From positions 71,935,554-71,999,553 of the forward strand of contig OX485803.1 of the NCBI GenBank assembly GCA_950295325.1: a stretch of 64,000 nt of DNA. The letters run 5' to 3'. Shown in pieces: positions 23,514-36,226 of the stretch. The position numbers were made by a program, and so were the translations under genes. The DNA comes from Polytrichum commune (lineage: Eukaryota; Streptophyta; Polytrichopsida; Polytrichales; Polytrichaceae). The notes beneath the pieces are model-generated. The model searched no databases, was not told where the DNA came from, and was given only the letters and a program-made list of their open reading frames with translations. The stretch's first letter is position 1. Each line of letters opens with the position of its first letter.

Positions 23514-24784
23514 AGCCAAACCGACAGAGCAAAGAGTGAAAGAAGATTGAGAAGTCCTAAGGCTCCACAAGCAAACTTGTATGAATTGTCTCCTTAACAA
23601 GCTGCATACAAAGACGTCCGCATATATATATACTGTATATATATCACATCGTAGATTGAATTACAACAGAAGATACAAACCCTCAGTCTTGGAATGAAGA
23701 GGGTGTTGGAGACTACTGCCTCCCACCACTTAGGGTTTCAGCCTAGACTAGAAAGGTCATTCAGACAATGTACAATTTATTCAGCGATTAGACATGGGAT
23801 GTGTTTAAGGAATCCCCTTCTTCTTGTGAGGTCTCTCACATTGAAACACAAGTGCTTTGGAGCACTTCTGTTGTCAAAAAATGACTATTCTAGGTTGAAT
23901 GGCCAACCAAACAAAAGAACCGTTTGAGAGGGGAGACCGGGGTAGAGTAGACAGACCCATTCCCAATAACTTAAGCAATTTCAGTTAAGTGTAGTATAGG
24001 TGTGATACTGGAGTGATTTTTCATAGGTCTAGAAATTGATATCACGATGTCTAATGATAAAAATAACAACTTATTTTCGAGTTTTGAAATTATTGTAATT
24101 TTTTTAAAGGCAAGATTTTGTTTCAACACATATTCACAACACACGTCGGCTTATTTATGATAAATGGGAGACGGAACTTGAGTACAAGTTGTGCTCTTTT
24201 CAAGGAACCCGAATCTGTGTCCTTTCAACTTACTTTTTCCATCATGCTAGAATGTGATGGTGGCATGTCTAAAACTTCACTGCTTTTTCCATCACGTTAG
24301 AATATGACGACTAAATGTGTGGAACTTCACGGCTTTAGGGACTCTATGTATTAAGATGGAGGGGGAGTAACGGAAATGGTTTTGTCTACTTTGTGTGATC
24401 GTTAAAGGAAAAGGAGAAAGACAATGTTTGTGTTGATAATGGATTAGACATTCATAGGAACTCCAAACATTGTGCAAAAAACAGTCACACTCTCAATTTG
24501 TATTTGCAAATCATCTCATACTAACCGTGTGTATAATATCCAAGGAGACGTAGTCTAATTGAGATATTAGTAAACATTTAGGACCCGTCTCAACCTACCA
24601 AATATTCAATTTACAAGACATAAGGATTTTTTGAGAATTGGTGGGAGAGCCATTTTTGGGTTGAACCTCCACATCGGCCCAGGAATGTTGGGCTTGAATA
24701 TAGTCGAACCACTTATTCCCAATCAAGACCCCCGTTAGGAATTTGTGGGGTGCCATAATCTCAATCAGGCTAGGACTAAATTTC
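23514..24784. other. gene-free stretch
   Basis: Short AT dinucleotide run near 23621-23645. No gene supported. Confidence 0.5.
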
Positions 24785-25095
24785 GATCAAGCCAAAATCA
24801 ATAATGTCATGACACATGTTCTTGTTTTGAGTGCTAAAGTGAGGAGAAATGAGCGGTCATGACACACTCTAGACAATGGTATTATGTTCTGGTCAACTTT
24901 TGACTTCACAAAATCATAGTAATTTCAATATGAGGAATTAAATTACTAAAAAAAATTGTAATCCTCCTTATTTCAATCTTCCTAGATGGAAAAAATTTGC
25001 ACTCCCTTATACTTCTCCAGATCTAGCGCAAAATCTCTTAAGTGATAGATATGGGCACCTCTACCCTAGCTGACAAGTGCCACATGTAAAGCGTA
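24785..25095 (-). repeat. dispersed repeat, reverse copy of the H10 left part
   Basis: Reverse complement of about 62696-63000. Shared blocks include TTTTGAGTGCTAAAGTGA, CTTATACTTCTCCAGATCT, AAAATCTCTTAA and GGCACCTCTACCCTAG. One terminus is degraded near 25090. Confidence 0.7.
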
Positions 25096-28000
25096 GTAAT
25101 GTGTGGCTGGTGATGGTCATCTCGGTAACCTAATTAAGGCCATCTTTACATCAATTAAATTTTGGTGTTTCGTTCACCGTCATGGATGAAATGCAGTTGA
25201 ATTTCAAGTCCACGAAGTTAAAAGGCTTGTGGATTAGAAGTACATCAAGACAATGTCTGAAAGACTAATTCCCTAGAGTAATGGAGTGCACCAAATGAGA
25301 CATCGTTCCACTTACGCTAATCATGTGTTATTAAGCTTAGGGAAAGGATAATACCTTGCTTTCAAAAGGTAGTCTTCATGGACATATTACACTATGTATA
25401 TATGAATTGTTTTTGTGTGTGAGAGAGAGAGATCAATGAGGGCTCTTTCACTTTTGATTATAGCCGCAGGTTCATGTGGACCCAAGACAAATTTATAACA
25501 TTATTCAGCTCCATTGCAATGTTCTGTATTAAATTTGAAGGCCATAGGCGTACTAAAAGAAAGCAAGTGAAATGGTGGCGTTGGAGGTAAACAAGTGTGG
25601 GGGCACTTGGAGCTGTCACCGGCGGGGGAACCCTACCCGGAAAGGAATGCCATGTGAACACACATAAATAGGGAGGCATCAGAGGCTCCGGTCAGAGAGC
25701 GACGTCACTTACGCCCCGATCACATCAAAATTTCCGTCCGGATCCAACCATGAAATTGTTGGGATTATATTGAGAAATAGATGTTGGCCCACCACTTTTC
25801 ACACTATTATAATCGGAGATGGCGATGGATGGTGTCAGAACTGGCCGGTGTGATCAGCCCCTCAGTCTCATGTAGATACCCTACCTACCATGGTAGGTCG
25901 ATATTCCCAACATGTGGGTCGCTAGTCGCAATTGGAAGGTCACATGTTCGGCTAGTTTGTTCCCATTAAATCTTCAAATTTGGCACCCTACTAGCTCACA
26001 TTCTGGATCTGGTATTACCCTTCTGTGTTGAACATCATAGCGCTCCCGGGCTTCACGATACATTGGGCTTAGTGAGTACATTGTGATTCACAACCGTGGC
26101 TTTTTGAGGTGGTGCGGCTGGCCAATTTGTTGCAGCAGCAGGAGGAATCACTATATTCGATAATTGGAGACTTTTTCATGATTTTGAGAGTAATTAAGGA
26201 CGTGGTTTTCAAGTAAAGAACAAGAAAAACACAAAAATATAGTCAATGTGATTGAATGAAGTGATTTGCATGGGTAGCACTAACCAATGTGGCACAAATA
26301 CATGTCATTACATTAAGAAATTGAACTAGGCATTAAACCATTTTCATTTATTCTGAGACTTTCCAAAGTCTCTGATTAACGAATGTAGTGATAAGAGCAC
26401 GCTCCAAGTGTTTCCTGTGGGGTTTCGATCCAACCTCCATGATCTTCTTCGTTGCTTTTATGCATGCTCTGTGATGGTGATGTTGGCATCAGAGAATGGT
26501 TATGTAATTTGTGTGGGTGTCATGGCCTCGTGCTTTTGGTTTCCTGATCAAGCCCAGTTTGGGTACTTAGCTCTTGCTTGCATGTGTTACAGTTTGTGGT
26601 TTGTGTTGACTGTCATGAGATGATGTGCCCACTCCAGCTCCCACTTTGTCTATTCTGTGATTCTCCCATCAAATTAGCATTCGAGTTGCCCGCCTAGCTT
26701 CTACCTCGGATTTGCATCATTCTCAATGTTTACGTGGCCATGCACCCATTTGGTCAATGTGGCCCCTCTGCAATTTAGTTCATGTTTCTCCCCGGCTCGC
26801 CATGTCTGTGGTCATGCATTTTCTCATGTCTCCCAATCGCTATTTAGAGTCTGAAGTTCTGGAAATCCTTGTGGTTGACCTCCAATACTTTCGTGTAGAA
26901 TTTCAACACACCCAATATCGCAATTCGGGGTGCAAGGTGTTTTGAAGGCTAACTTGAAGGGAGGTCATCTGCTGCTGTAAAGGTTTCCTTTTGACTAATT
27001 AAGAGGGTGGTGCCAAACATTAAATCTAAACACTCGCGTTCTTAACTCTCGTATTCTTTTTTAACTCTCGTATTCAATTTTGACACATTCTCCTTGGCAC
27101 AAGAATGGCCCGCATTTGGTACACCACGAACTATTGCGTTCAGTTCTGCAAGTCCAAGACAGGTTTCGGCCCAATCAACCCCCGTCCAATGAAACCCTCC
27201 CCCTCGTTGATGGCCATGGTGGCCACGATTTACCAAAGGGCGACACGAAGCTGGTGCGGAGCATCACCCACTTGTTGGACCACGTCGAGCCTCATGTGCG
27301 GACCCTACCTCAAATTGTCTACCTATCCTCCTCAAGTTCCAAACCGCAAGATGGGAGTGCGTCCAATTTTGCCACAACCCCCCCCCCCTTCCAACATTGG
27401 GGGGGGGGGGGGGCAGAGGGGAGTGTTCACGTCGTAAACTATGTAGAACGGATTCCGTTGAGGTTGACCAACCACCCCATCCGCCACCTAGCCCCGTGGT
27501 CCATTATGTATGATTCACAGGCAAGTCCTACATTGTTTTGGGTAGATGCCCACGTCTTGGCCAAATCCACAGTCTCCACCTCAATAATATGTTTACCAAT
27601 AATGAGCCATGGTCATGGATTTAATTTGTACATCAATGGTTCCTCGCAAAACTCCCCCCCCCCTAAAGTGGCTCATCCTCTACCCGTACATTTCATTCAG
27701 TGAGGATCAAAGAGCAAACAATATAAAGACACATGCTTTGAACTTTATGGATGGGACCTAAATGACCATTTGATGAGCACAAGAATCTTCAGTTTGATAT
27801 GGAGTAGTATATTCAAATGAGATCCAAATATTATGAGGAAAGCGATTACGGCCTTGACACCTCAATTTGGATTCACTAACCATCTCATCCAATGTTTATT
27901 TTTGACAAAGTTTTTGACATTCGACACCCAAAACTTGCACAAACAAAATACACATCGATTGACACGCACAATTTAGAATTTAACATGTAATGTGGCATCT

Positions 28001-28682
28001 GGAGAAAAAAATCACACATAAGGAAAAACTGACATGTAAGAAATTGAAATGACACGTAATACTAGGCATATGGCAATGAGGAGACAATTTTAGAAGAAAT
28101 TGTAAATGTCAATTGACATTCATTTTTTTATTTTTGAAAACGTCACGTGAATTTTTGTCACTTTGGAATCTGAAGTTGAACGTCAAATGAAGTTTTGTCA
28201 AACATGCACATTGAATTCATCATAGTAATAAGTAGCCTGCTAATTCACATCCTAAGAGTAACCATTCAAGACCCATCCACCTTACGTCAAAGACAAAAAT
28301 CACTACTGCCAGTTGCCACTTTCATCACCAAACATTCAATCATGCAGATTCTACTTGACATGAAAGCCAACAAAATTATCACCACAAGTGTAATATTAGT
28401 AATTCTAATTGAATAACCAGTATGCTCTGAAGAATATTCTTTTATGCTAGACGTATGCACATGATGTTCGAATGATAACCATGATCTCGTGCGCTACAGA
28501 TAACTAACGGCAAAAGTCTGTAAATGAAAAGCAACTTTTACAACCACTGATGACCAAAAAGCGCCACTATTATTGGGATCTAATGTGTGAGTATTGGAGT
28601 GGTCAATCATTCAACCTATTCCCATCTTGAGCACTACACCAACTTAGTAATATATATTCCAATCAAGTTCGCACCATGTAAA
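25096..28682. other. gene-free stretch
   Basis: No gene supported. A 207-codon plus frame (27080-27703) runs through a C11 tract (27378-27388) and a G15 tract (27399-27413), and I reject it as coding. GA dinucleotides occur near 25425. Confidence 0.45.
27378..27413. repeat. C11...G15 foldback
   Basis: Eleven C, a ten-base spacer, then fifteen G. A self-complementary C/G homopolymer hairpin. Confidence 0.85.
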
Positions 28683-28685
28683 TTA

Positions 28686-28954
28686 GGGTGAGTTTCCATG
28701 TCAGCCGCTCACCCACCACATTCTAGTGTGAATAAGGACAAACCCGTCTAAATGTAGAGGGAATCTGATGGGGTAGGTTAGAAATTCTTTAATGGGCACA
28801 TGGAAGTCTAGTAGCCCGTGTCCACAACCCTCCATATTCTAGTGGACCACCAGAATGTGGTTGGATGGTGGCTTGTGCTTAACTACATGCAAACACCTCC
28901 GACCCACTATTGTCTAGAACTTATTGGGCAAGCGGCCTACATGGAAACTCACCC
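28686..28954. mobile_element. Harbinger-like MITE H9 (269 bp)
   Basis: TTA TSD at 28683-28685 and 28955-28957. Termini are GGGTGAGTTTCCATGTCAGC and the complement of the right end, GGGTGAGTTTCCATGTAGGC. The interior is related to two parts of the larger element starting at 62690. Confidence 0.85.
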
Positions 28955-28957
28955 TTA

Positions 28958-30616
28958 GTACACCAAAATAAACATTTGATTTAGTAGAGTTAACTGTAAA
29001 GTACGGGCATGAAGTAGGTCAAAATCTCCTAATAAAGCCTTGTTTCAATGTAATTGGAAAGTCTTAGAGGGCTCATGTGAGGTTTCAGTGCCAACATGTT
29101 CTATCCTTACATAGTTGTCAGTGACTCTTCTTCTTTAGTTGCCACCTATGTGCACATGCATCTTTTTGGTCCTCTCATCACTTGTGTATTCCCCAAATAG
29201 GATAAAACTTGAGAAAATAACTCGATTTTCTCTTAAAGTGTTGTTGTCTTGAAATAAAGCAAAATGACTGCCCTCTCTAGATTCTTTTTAAGGTCACCAA
29301 CAGAAGTGTCAGAAGCGGAGAATTTGGGAGATTGCTTCAGAGAACTTGTGTTGGTCCCCACTTTTGGTGAATATATGGTTAACTCTAGCATGGCATTAAA
29401 ATCGGTGTATTGTGTTAATTACAATGGTCTTCATTACTTGTTATGTAGCACCCTATCTAGTTGTCACCAAGTGATTGCAAGATGATTCATGTGGGTCCTT
29501 CAAGACAAAACTCGACCCCCTATATATTTGTGGTTGATTCATCTCAAATAACTTGGACTAGACTAGTTTGGGGTCCTTGAGGCTAGTTCCAGTGTCAAAT
29601 CAACATCAAAAATAACCTTTGAATTGCATATTATTTTAGGGCTTTTATGTTGGACAATGAGAGGTACATTCATATGCGACAATTCTCTCCTACTAACCCA
29701 AACTAGCATGAACCTTGACAATGCTCATTTGAAGAACAACCTTGTTATCCATTCTCGATTTAAGTTGAACCACTCATGTATGTGGCCCTATTGTCCAAAC
29801 TCCACAATTTTGAACAATTATGGAGTAAACCTATAATTGTTGATACATTTTGAGCACATCCTTCAATCTCATTGTACCACGTGTCTCTTTGATGCCCATT
29901 CAAGCCTTGTCTTACAACAATGAAAAATAGGTAGTGGATTAAGAAGGGGATCACATAAGGTCCACATACTTATATTCAACATTTTATGACATTGTTAAGT
30001 TCAATTTATAGCAGAAGGCACTCTATTTTTGACAAAGGATAACTATTTTCCCACCAAATTCCTACCACATGTCATTCTTACATTGGCGCCGACCTGCTTG
30101 AATCCTATGTGGATACTACTCCGACACTTGTAGAGATGAAATAGAGTATGGTACTTGTTCACCACATCCTAGAAGTAGGGAAAGCATGCAAGCTTTAAGA
30201 CTTAAACTAATTCCGAAATACTCAAAGCTAATGCATGTCTCAAATCAAATTTGAGAAATCGGATTATAATTGTTTCTCAACATATGTGCTAGATGAATGA
30301 GAGGTATGTTTTTTTTTTTTGCAATGATCCCCATGGCCCATTCCTCATGCCTTCAACACCCTCCCAAGTGTGGCTCTAGGCCCCAAGCATAAAGTGGCCG
30401 TAGTATTAGACTTTAGCCTTGCACAAGGACTTGTCGCCTAAGGTGGAGAGTTTTGAGATTGATGAAGCACTTGGACTTTGTACAAGAATTGTGTATTTTG
30501 TTAGAATTGGCATGTCAATCTTCTACCACATACATGTAGTTATAATTCGATGTTTTTGAAAATAGGTTTCATTACAGAGTCAATAAGCATCCGATTGAAA
30601 ATTGATATTCAGTCAA
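28958..30616. other. gene-free stretch
   Basis: No gene or clear element recognised. T-run near 30309-30320. Confidence 0.5.
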
Positions 30617-31106
30617 GGGTCACTTACACACATACTAGGAGCCATGACCATGAAAATCTAAGGGTCTTTCAAATTATCCAAAGGTTGGACCTTGGGAAAT
30701 AGAAATTCAATTTTGCAATCAATGGGTCCTCAAGCTTAGTGTACAGTGAAAGTGGACCACGTTGAAGGACCGCAACATATGTTCGTATTTGAATCTTCAC
30801 CATGCAACATAATATATCTAGAAGTCAATGGCAATTTAAGTGATTATCACATGACCTAGTTTTGCATTAATTCTACCTCTCTTTGATGTCCCTAAAGACA
30901 TATTTGGTTGACAATGAAACATTGTCCACTTGTTGCCATGTAGGATGTCATGTAGATTTTTCTTGTGCTCAAATTCTTTGGTCACTAAGGCCTTCAAGGT
31001 CTAGTGTAAAGTAAACTTAGACCATGTCGAGCTTCTTAACCAATCACATAATTTGCATATCTAGGTCATGGGTCAAGGGCTCTCAAGCTCTAGTGTAAAG
31101 TGGCCC
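30617..31106 (+). mobile_element. Harbinger-like MITE H11, old diverged copy (~490-bp family)
   Basis: Starts GGGTCACTTACACACA and ends TAGTGTAAAGTGGCCC. The order of internal blocks follows H2 and H3 (AGCCATGACCATGA, GCCATGTAGGATGTCATGTAGA, TAGTGTAAAGTAAAC), but with many substitutions. The flanking triplets no longer match, so it is probably the oldest member in the window. Confidence 0.65.
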
Positions 31107-31695
31107 TCGGCCTCTTCATGTTGCGGTTGATAAAGTTGAAAAATATATAGAGATGGGGTTAGAAGAAATTTTATTGGGTGCCAAGTTGTAGTAGGTGTGC
31201 AATGGTCAAAATTTGCAAGGAATGACTTCAAACGTAGATGATTTCTTCCATGTTTATAACATTACTAGGTAGTTGTGAGTTCTGAGATAAGAATCATGGG
31301 ATGTTGGGAGCTCAATTTGAATATGAGACTCCTTGTGCAATGTTTCATATCCCATGGTTATATTTCCAAGGCCCACGTAACAAATGCACACTGGTTAATA
31401 ATATTATGTCTATATGACAAATCTACTCATTTTGTTCATTGTTGATGGATGTGACTCAAGATCATCCTCCAACTACTGAGCCTATGCCTCGGAATCTTAA
31501 GAAAATACTTATGGCCACAAAGAATAACTTATTCCTCCAATGATAAAATTCGACATGTGAAAATAGGAGATTGTTGGTTGTCATAGATTTACATCGGATC
31601 GAACAAAGGGAGGATACTTTGCATGGTGAAAGGGTGCTCATCATGTATGAGCACGGCCCTTGACTTGAAGTGAGGAGAAAGTTCATTGTATGTAA

Positions 31696-32193
31696 GGGCC
31701 ACTTCACACACAATCCAAGAGCCGTGACCATGAGATTGTGAGAGCCCAAAAGAGAGTGTCCAAAGGCCGTCCCAAGACACCTCCAAAGGTCATGTAGCGT
31801 GGTCACAGACCCTCGAGTGTAGTGTGAAATCATATGTGACTGACCCTCAACCAAATGCTATTTCAATGAATTTCTATTTATTCAGGTCCTCACACATGAT
31901 AAAATAGAATCAATCAATGGTTATGAGTGTTCAGAGTGCCATGGTCTCCCGATATTGTGCTAGGACTACCTCCAAGAGCTAGTTTTTGGAAATAGTCCAA
32001 GTGACCATGAAACATGATCCATTCGATGCCATGTAGGAATCCATGTAGGCTTTACCTCCATCTAGCATTCACATACTCCGTTGGTCCCTCAAGCGTAGTC
32101 TAAGCAAACTTGGACCAGCTCCGCCTTTTCCACCAATGAGAGTGCTTGAAGTGTATTGGTCACGGGCTCTCAGTCTCGTGTGTGAAGTGGCCC
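31696..32193 (+). mobile_element. Harbinger-like MITE H2 (498 bp)
   Basis: Intact TAA TSD at 31693-31695 and 32194-32196. Termini are GGGCCACTTCACACAC and GTGTGTGAAGTGGCCC. Full-length member of the ~490-bp family, with no coding capacity. Confidence 0.88.
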
Positions 32194-32196
32194 TAA

Positions 32197-33090
32197 GGTA
32201 GCTTACACCCACCCATCACACTTGGTATGTGAAAGCATACAAGAAATTTGTTTAAAAATCCCAACTTAAAGCATACATACTCAAGGGTGGGTGTTTGGAG
32301 GGCCATGGGGTGGGGACAGCTTTTGGGAGACCAAATGAAAATATCTTGGAACTTAAAATCGGTAGCGCCTCTTGCATGATATTCTGCACTGAAAGCATGA
32401 CAAAAAAGAGGGACGACCACTTCTTCAAACACATGCTCGAGAAATTTGCTTGCTAATAACATCCGTCGTCCTATTTTGGGCACTTCCAAACAATTCCACG
32501 TACAATCTCAACCGTTGGATTTGATTGGAAACATTATCTCATTTGTTGAGAATTAATTTGCAATTCATCCCAATAGTTGTTTCAAGTTTCGAAGTTGGAG
32601 TTGAGATGGAAAAGTAACAACATGTCAACCTGAAGGTTTTGCTTGCCTCTTTAGGTGATCACAAAGATCCATAACATTTTACGTTTGAGTCTACTTGTTT
32701 CGTTGTTTCATTGGTTCTGGAACATGATGTATGCGATTTCCAAAATCAATGAGACTTTTACGAACATGTATTTAGACATGATTGTTTGTTCACAAGTACA
32801 AGCCAACATAACAATAATGTGAATACATGTATTTGAGTGGTACGGGGTTAGGTGCGAATGTAAGAACGGACACCCAAAAAAACATGTGCTCAAAAGAGAT
32901 TTGGAATATGTGTTGGAATTTGTTGACCATTCTAGGTTCAAAAGTCGACATAATTTGAGGAACGTATTTGAGCATCTGATGAGCACGAGAATATCCACAT
33001 TGCTATTGCACGAGATGTTCATAGGAGCTCCAAATATTACGAGGAGAGTGGCTACATGCAAGCTTTGGATTTGATAATCATCTGGCACTA
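32197..33090. other. gene-free stretch
   Basis: Open frames of 98-126 codons on the minus strand, without recognisable domains. Nothing supported. Confidence 0.45.
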
Positions 33091-33156
33091 GTTGCGTGAT
33101 TCATAACCTACGAGAAGTGGTTGCAGAGAGAAAAATGTCAGTTTTAAGACCCCACT
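33091..33156 (+). repeat. 66-bp direct repeat, left copy, flanking H5
   Basis: Begins TTGCGTGATTCATAACCTAC. Nearly identical to 33711-33776 on the far side of element H5. Confidence 0.85.
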
Positions 33157-33164
33157 CACCTTAA

Positions 33165-33706
33165 GGGCCGCTTTACACCTAGAGGCCGGGCCAATATGTT
33201 GTGTAAGAGGCTTCAAATCCTCACTTTGTGATGGGTCAAAAGACTGAAATCGGCCCCAACCCCTTTACACCTAGAGGCCGGGCCGATTTGGTGGTATGAG
33301 TTTTTTAATCAAAAAATGCATGGTATGACACGGCTTAGGCTCGTTGAATTGGGTGCACCCAAAATGGAGGGCCAATTCTTGGCCTCGGGGCCAATGTCAC
33401 ATTTCAATAAAATTAAATAAAGTAATTAAAATATGTTTTTTTTTCAGCGAACCATATCCATTGGATTATGTGGAAATATGAACAACTCTATGCTAGATTA
33501 TGCTAGATCCGTTGGATCATTCTATATTTATTGAATCGGCTTGGCTTCTTCACCCTAAGGCCTTTACAAATGGAAAAATTGACCCCCGTTATAATCTTAT
33601 TGTAATGTGTTGTTGAAGCCGACCTCCAACCCAAAATGGGCTGAAATTTCATGCAATCGGCCTCGAGGGGAATTGGCCCGGCCTCTAGGTGTAAATTAAG
33701 CGGCCC
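33165..33706. mobile_element. Harbinger-like MITE H5 (542 bp)
   Basis: TAA TSD at 33162-33164 and 33707-33709. Termini are GGGCCGCTTTACACCTAGAG and its near-complement at the right end. The TIR motif TTTACACCTAGAGGCCGGGC recurs at about 33261-33285. The interior is otherwise unrelated to H2. Confidence 0.85.
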
Positions 33707-33710
33707 TAAT

Positions 33711-33776
33711 TGCGTGATTCATAACCTACAAGAAGTGGTTGCAGAGGGAAAAGTGTCAGTTTAAAGACCACACTTT
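33711..33776 (+). repeat. 66-bp direct repeat, right copy, flanking H5
   Basis: Copy of 33091-33156 with a few substitutions. It starts two bases after the right TAA of H5. Confidence 0.85.
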
Positions 33777-33964
33777 ATACCTTGCGTCATAAACTATGAG
33801 ATTTCTTAGCTTCACATTTGGTCAGTCGAGTCAGTTGGTATCAAGCTCAGGGCCGGTTCACACTATGCCCAAGTCGAGAGGAGAAGCGTCACTTTTCTGG
33901 ACCAAACTATGTCGAGAGGAGAAGCTATATTCATATTTTGAATATTTTAATGATAAAAAAGTCC

Positions 33965-34025
33965 GGCCTCTCGACGGAAGTTTGGGTCGAGCATTTTGCT
34001 TGACCCAAACTTTGCTCGAGAGGCC
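33965..34025. repeat. foldback hairpin inside H6
   Basis: Two ~27-nt arms, GGCCTCTCGACGGAAGTTTG... and ...CAAACTTTGCTCGAGAGGCC, with about four mismatches and a very short loop. The geometry resembles a small-RNA precursor. Confidence 0.7.
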
Positions 34026-34126
34026 GAACTCTTGGCGCCATATCTTCCTAAAAGTGCCGCCACCTAGGCTCTTTTGGAGGCGACGTCCTTTGGACTTCAG
34101 CCTCTAACTTAGTGTGAAGGTTGAGA

Positions 34127-34264
34127 TGGGGGAGAGTAGTACTGTCCAAATTTCCCCTTGTCTGGTAGGCATTGGGTCATTTGACAATACGAACGGACAC
34201 TTCATTCACGCCGGCCCCTTTAAATAGGGACCGGAGTTTCTATCTATCTATCTATCTATCTATC
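34127..34264 (+). mobile_element. 5'-truncated short retroposon S2, (TCTA)n tail
   Basis: Flanked by a perfect 12-bp TSD, TGAAGGTTGAGA (34115-34126 and 34265-34276). It ends in GACCGGAGTTT followed by (CTAT)n. The body matches the minus-strand element at 39168-39489, including GAACGGACACTT and TTCACGCCGGCCCC. It is inserted inside H6. Confidence 0.88.
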
Positions 34265-34360
34265 TGAAGGTTGAGAGGACGGACTTTGGACATTTCTACA
34301 TTTTCATTGGTCCAAACGCTTCTCCTCTCGAAGTTTGGCCATAGTGTGAACGGGCCCTCA

Positions 34361-36226
34361 TTCCCCATAACTTTAAAGTCTGAGAGTACTCCATGCCAAA
34401 TATAGTAACAGATGATATCTCCACGCATGCCTATGCACTGCATCTCGATCGGCATCTTGTGTGTTGGGATTGCCAGCCCTCTGTATAACTTATATGCATT
34501 GTTTACGAAACGTACAGTGTATTTCAAACACTTGGGGGTTTCAGAAGTTTCAGGATCTTGGTTCTTGCATGGATTTGATTTTGAAGAGGTGATGGATGGA
34601 GCTTCAGCCCGTGTGAGATATAATTAGTATGGTCTCTTTCTCTCTCTCTCTCTCTTTGTGTTTTTTTTGGGCACAATTTTGAAAATTCAATTGCAGAAAG
34701 GAACCCAAAATACAACCAACATGGGTGAACCAACACAACCCGAGTAGAAATCAAGAAATAATGCTCATTTGCGGCCTATCCTTCTACGTGACAACTAAGT
34801 TGCTCCAAGTCACAATTTGGCCTTTGACCCCCTCTTTCTCTCTCAAACAATGTAGATAGGCCTTGCCAACTAACTCACCTCTCTTGGGTTATGAAACATG
34901 CAATTAGTATGACATATATGTAAGACTCTAATTCCAGCTAGACTTTACTATCTGTAAGACTAGAGGGTTCCACCCTAGGAGATCTAATTTAGTTCTACAA
35001 GTTGAAGGGGAGTTACCCAGTAATTGGGATTGTGGTGTTACACGATGTTCTCATCTTGTAAGTAATGACTGTTGGTTTAAGGGCGCTTAATTCATCCCAA
35101 AGGCATGGAGGGAGAGATGGTTAACTATATGCTCGAGGACTAGTTGAGGGGAGCTACAACTCTTGATTCCTACAATATATGAGGCTCAAGGTTGGGTGGA
35201 TCATGCCTCCTATTTTTCTTCTCTTTTTGAGAGACGTTACATTGGTATCAAAGCTCCAAGATATTGTACCTTGGTGTTTTTGGTCTTGTTACTTTTTTGC
35301 TACATAACATTTGTGTTTCAAGTTGGAAAGATAATTGAAGTTATTTTATGAAGGAAGGGAATGGGTTGGTTGCTTTCTAAAGTATAAAGAGTAGACTTTT
35401 ATTTTGTTTTATTTCAAGAGAGACAAGAGGAGTGCTTAAGGCTAGCTTGGTAGAAAATTTGTTGCAAATTTTTGAGGACCAAAGCAACAAGGTGTTTGCA
35501 ACTTTTGGTTTTATGGAAGTGGTTGTTAAGGTTCTCTTAGGAGATTCAAGTGCTTCATTTTTAGTTCTTTTTTGTTCCTTGAACATATTAGGATTTGTCA
35601 AGGTTTTGAATTAAGTCCTAGGGCTCTTTGGTTTTGGAGTATTGTTTCCGTATGTAGTGTGGGACCCATGGAATTGGAAATGGACATCTCTGCATGTAGT
35701 GGTGACGCCTCTCCTTCCACAATTTAAGCATGTTTCTATTTTCTAGCAATCGAGACAACTAAGGAAATTGTGGACATATTGCTCATATGAAAGATATGGG
35801 AATATTGTGAAGGTAAGTTGATCAATGACCACAATCAATTAGTGATGTTGGAACTAAATTATGAGATGCTCAAGACTTTCATGGAAAAACTTGAGGATGG
35901 CCCAATTTTCCAAGGATTCAAATTTTGATTTCTGGAAATAGTGCAAGAAGCTTAAAAGGGTACATTTGTTGATGCCTCAACGAAACTTGAAATCTTCAAA
36001 GATCGCTCTAAAATGATAATATTGGCCTATAAGACTCAAGGTTGGGTGAATCATGCCTCTTATTTTTCCTATCTCATTTTGAAAGACGTTACAATGGTAA
36101 TTACACCTATACTCATTTGTGCATAATTTTTATCCATTAGATATCCTTAACATTTATGTTGGGTCTTGACGATAATTGAAGAGATTTTCAACACATCTTA
36201 ACATGTAGTTTTTGGACATTGTACAT
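34361..36226. other. gene-free stretch
   Basis: CT microsatellite near 34639-34658. The phrase GGCTCAAGGTTGGGTGGATCATGCC (about 35182) recurs diverged near 36030, a weak direct repeat about 850 bp apart. No gene supported. Confidence 0.45.

Larger units (their letters stand above)
33850..34357. mobile_element. Harbinger-like MITE H6 with nested retroposon (508 bp)
   Basis: TCA TSD at 33847-33849 and 34358-34360. Termini are GGGCCGGTTCACACTATG and the complement of the right end, GGGCCCGTTCACACTATG. Sub-terminal GTCGAGAGGAGAAGCG and CGCTTCTCCTCTCGAA also pair. It contains a 61-nt hairpin (33965-34025) and a later retroposon at 34127-34264. Confidence 0.85.

Noticed and set aside
27080-27703. 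207-codon plus-strand open frame
   Set aside because: It runs through C11 and G15 homopolymers, has no domain or signal, and is overlapped by another long frame. Treated as chance.
33796-34107. 103-codon plus-strand frame
   Set aside because: Starts just before and runs into MITE H6, including its hairpin. Not coding.
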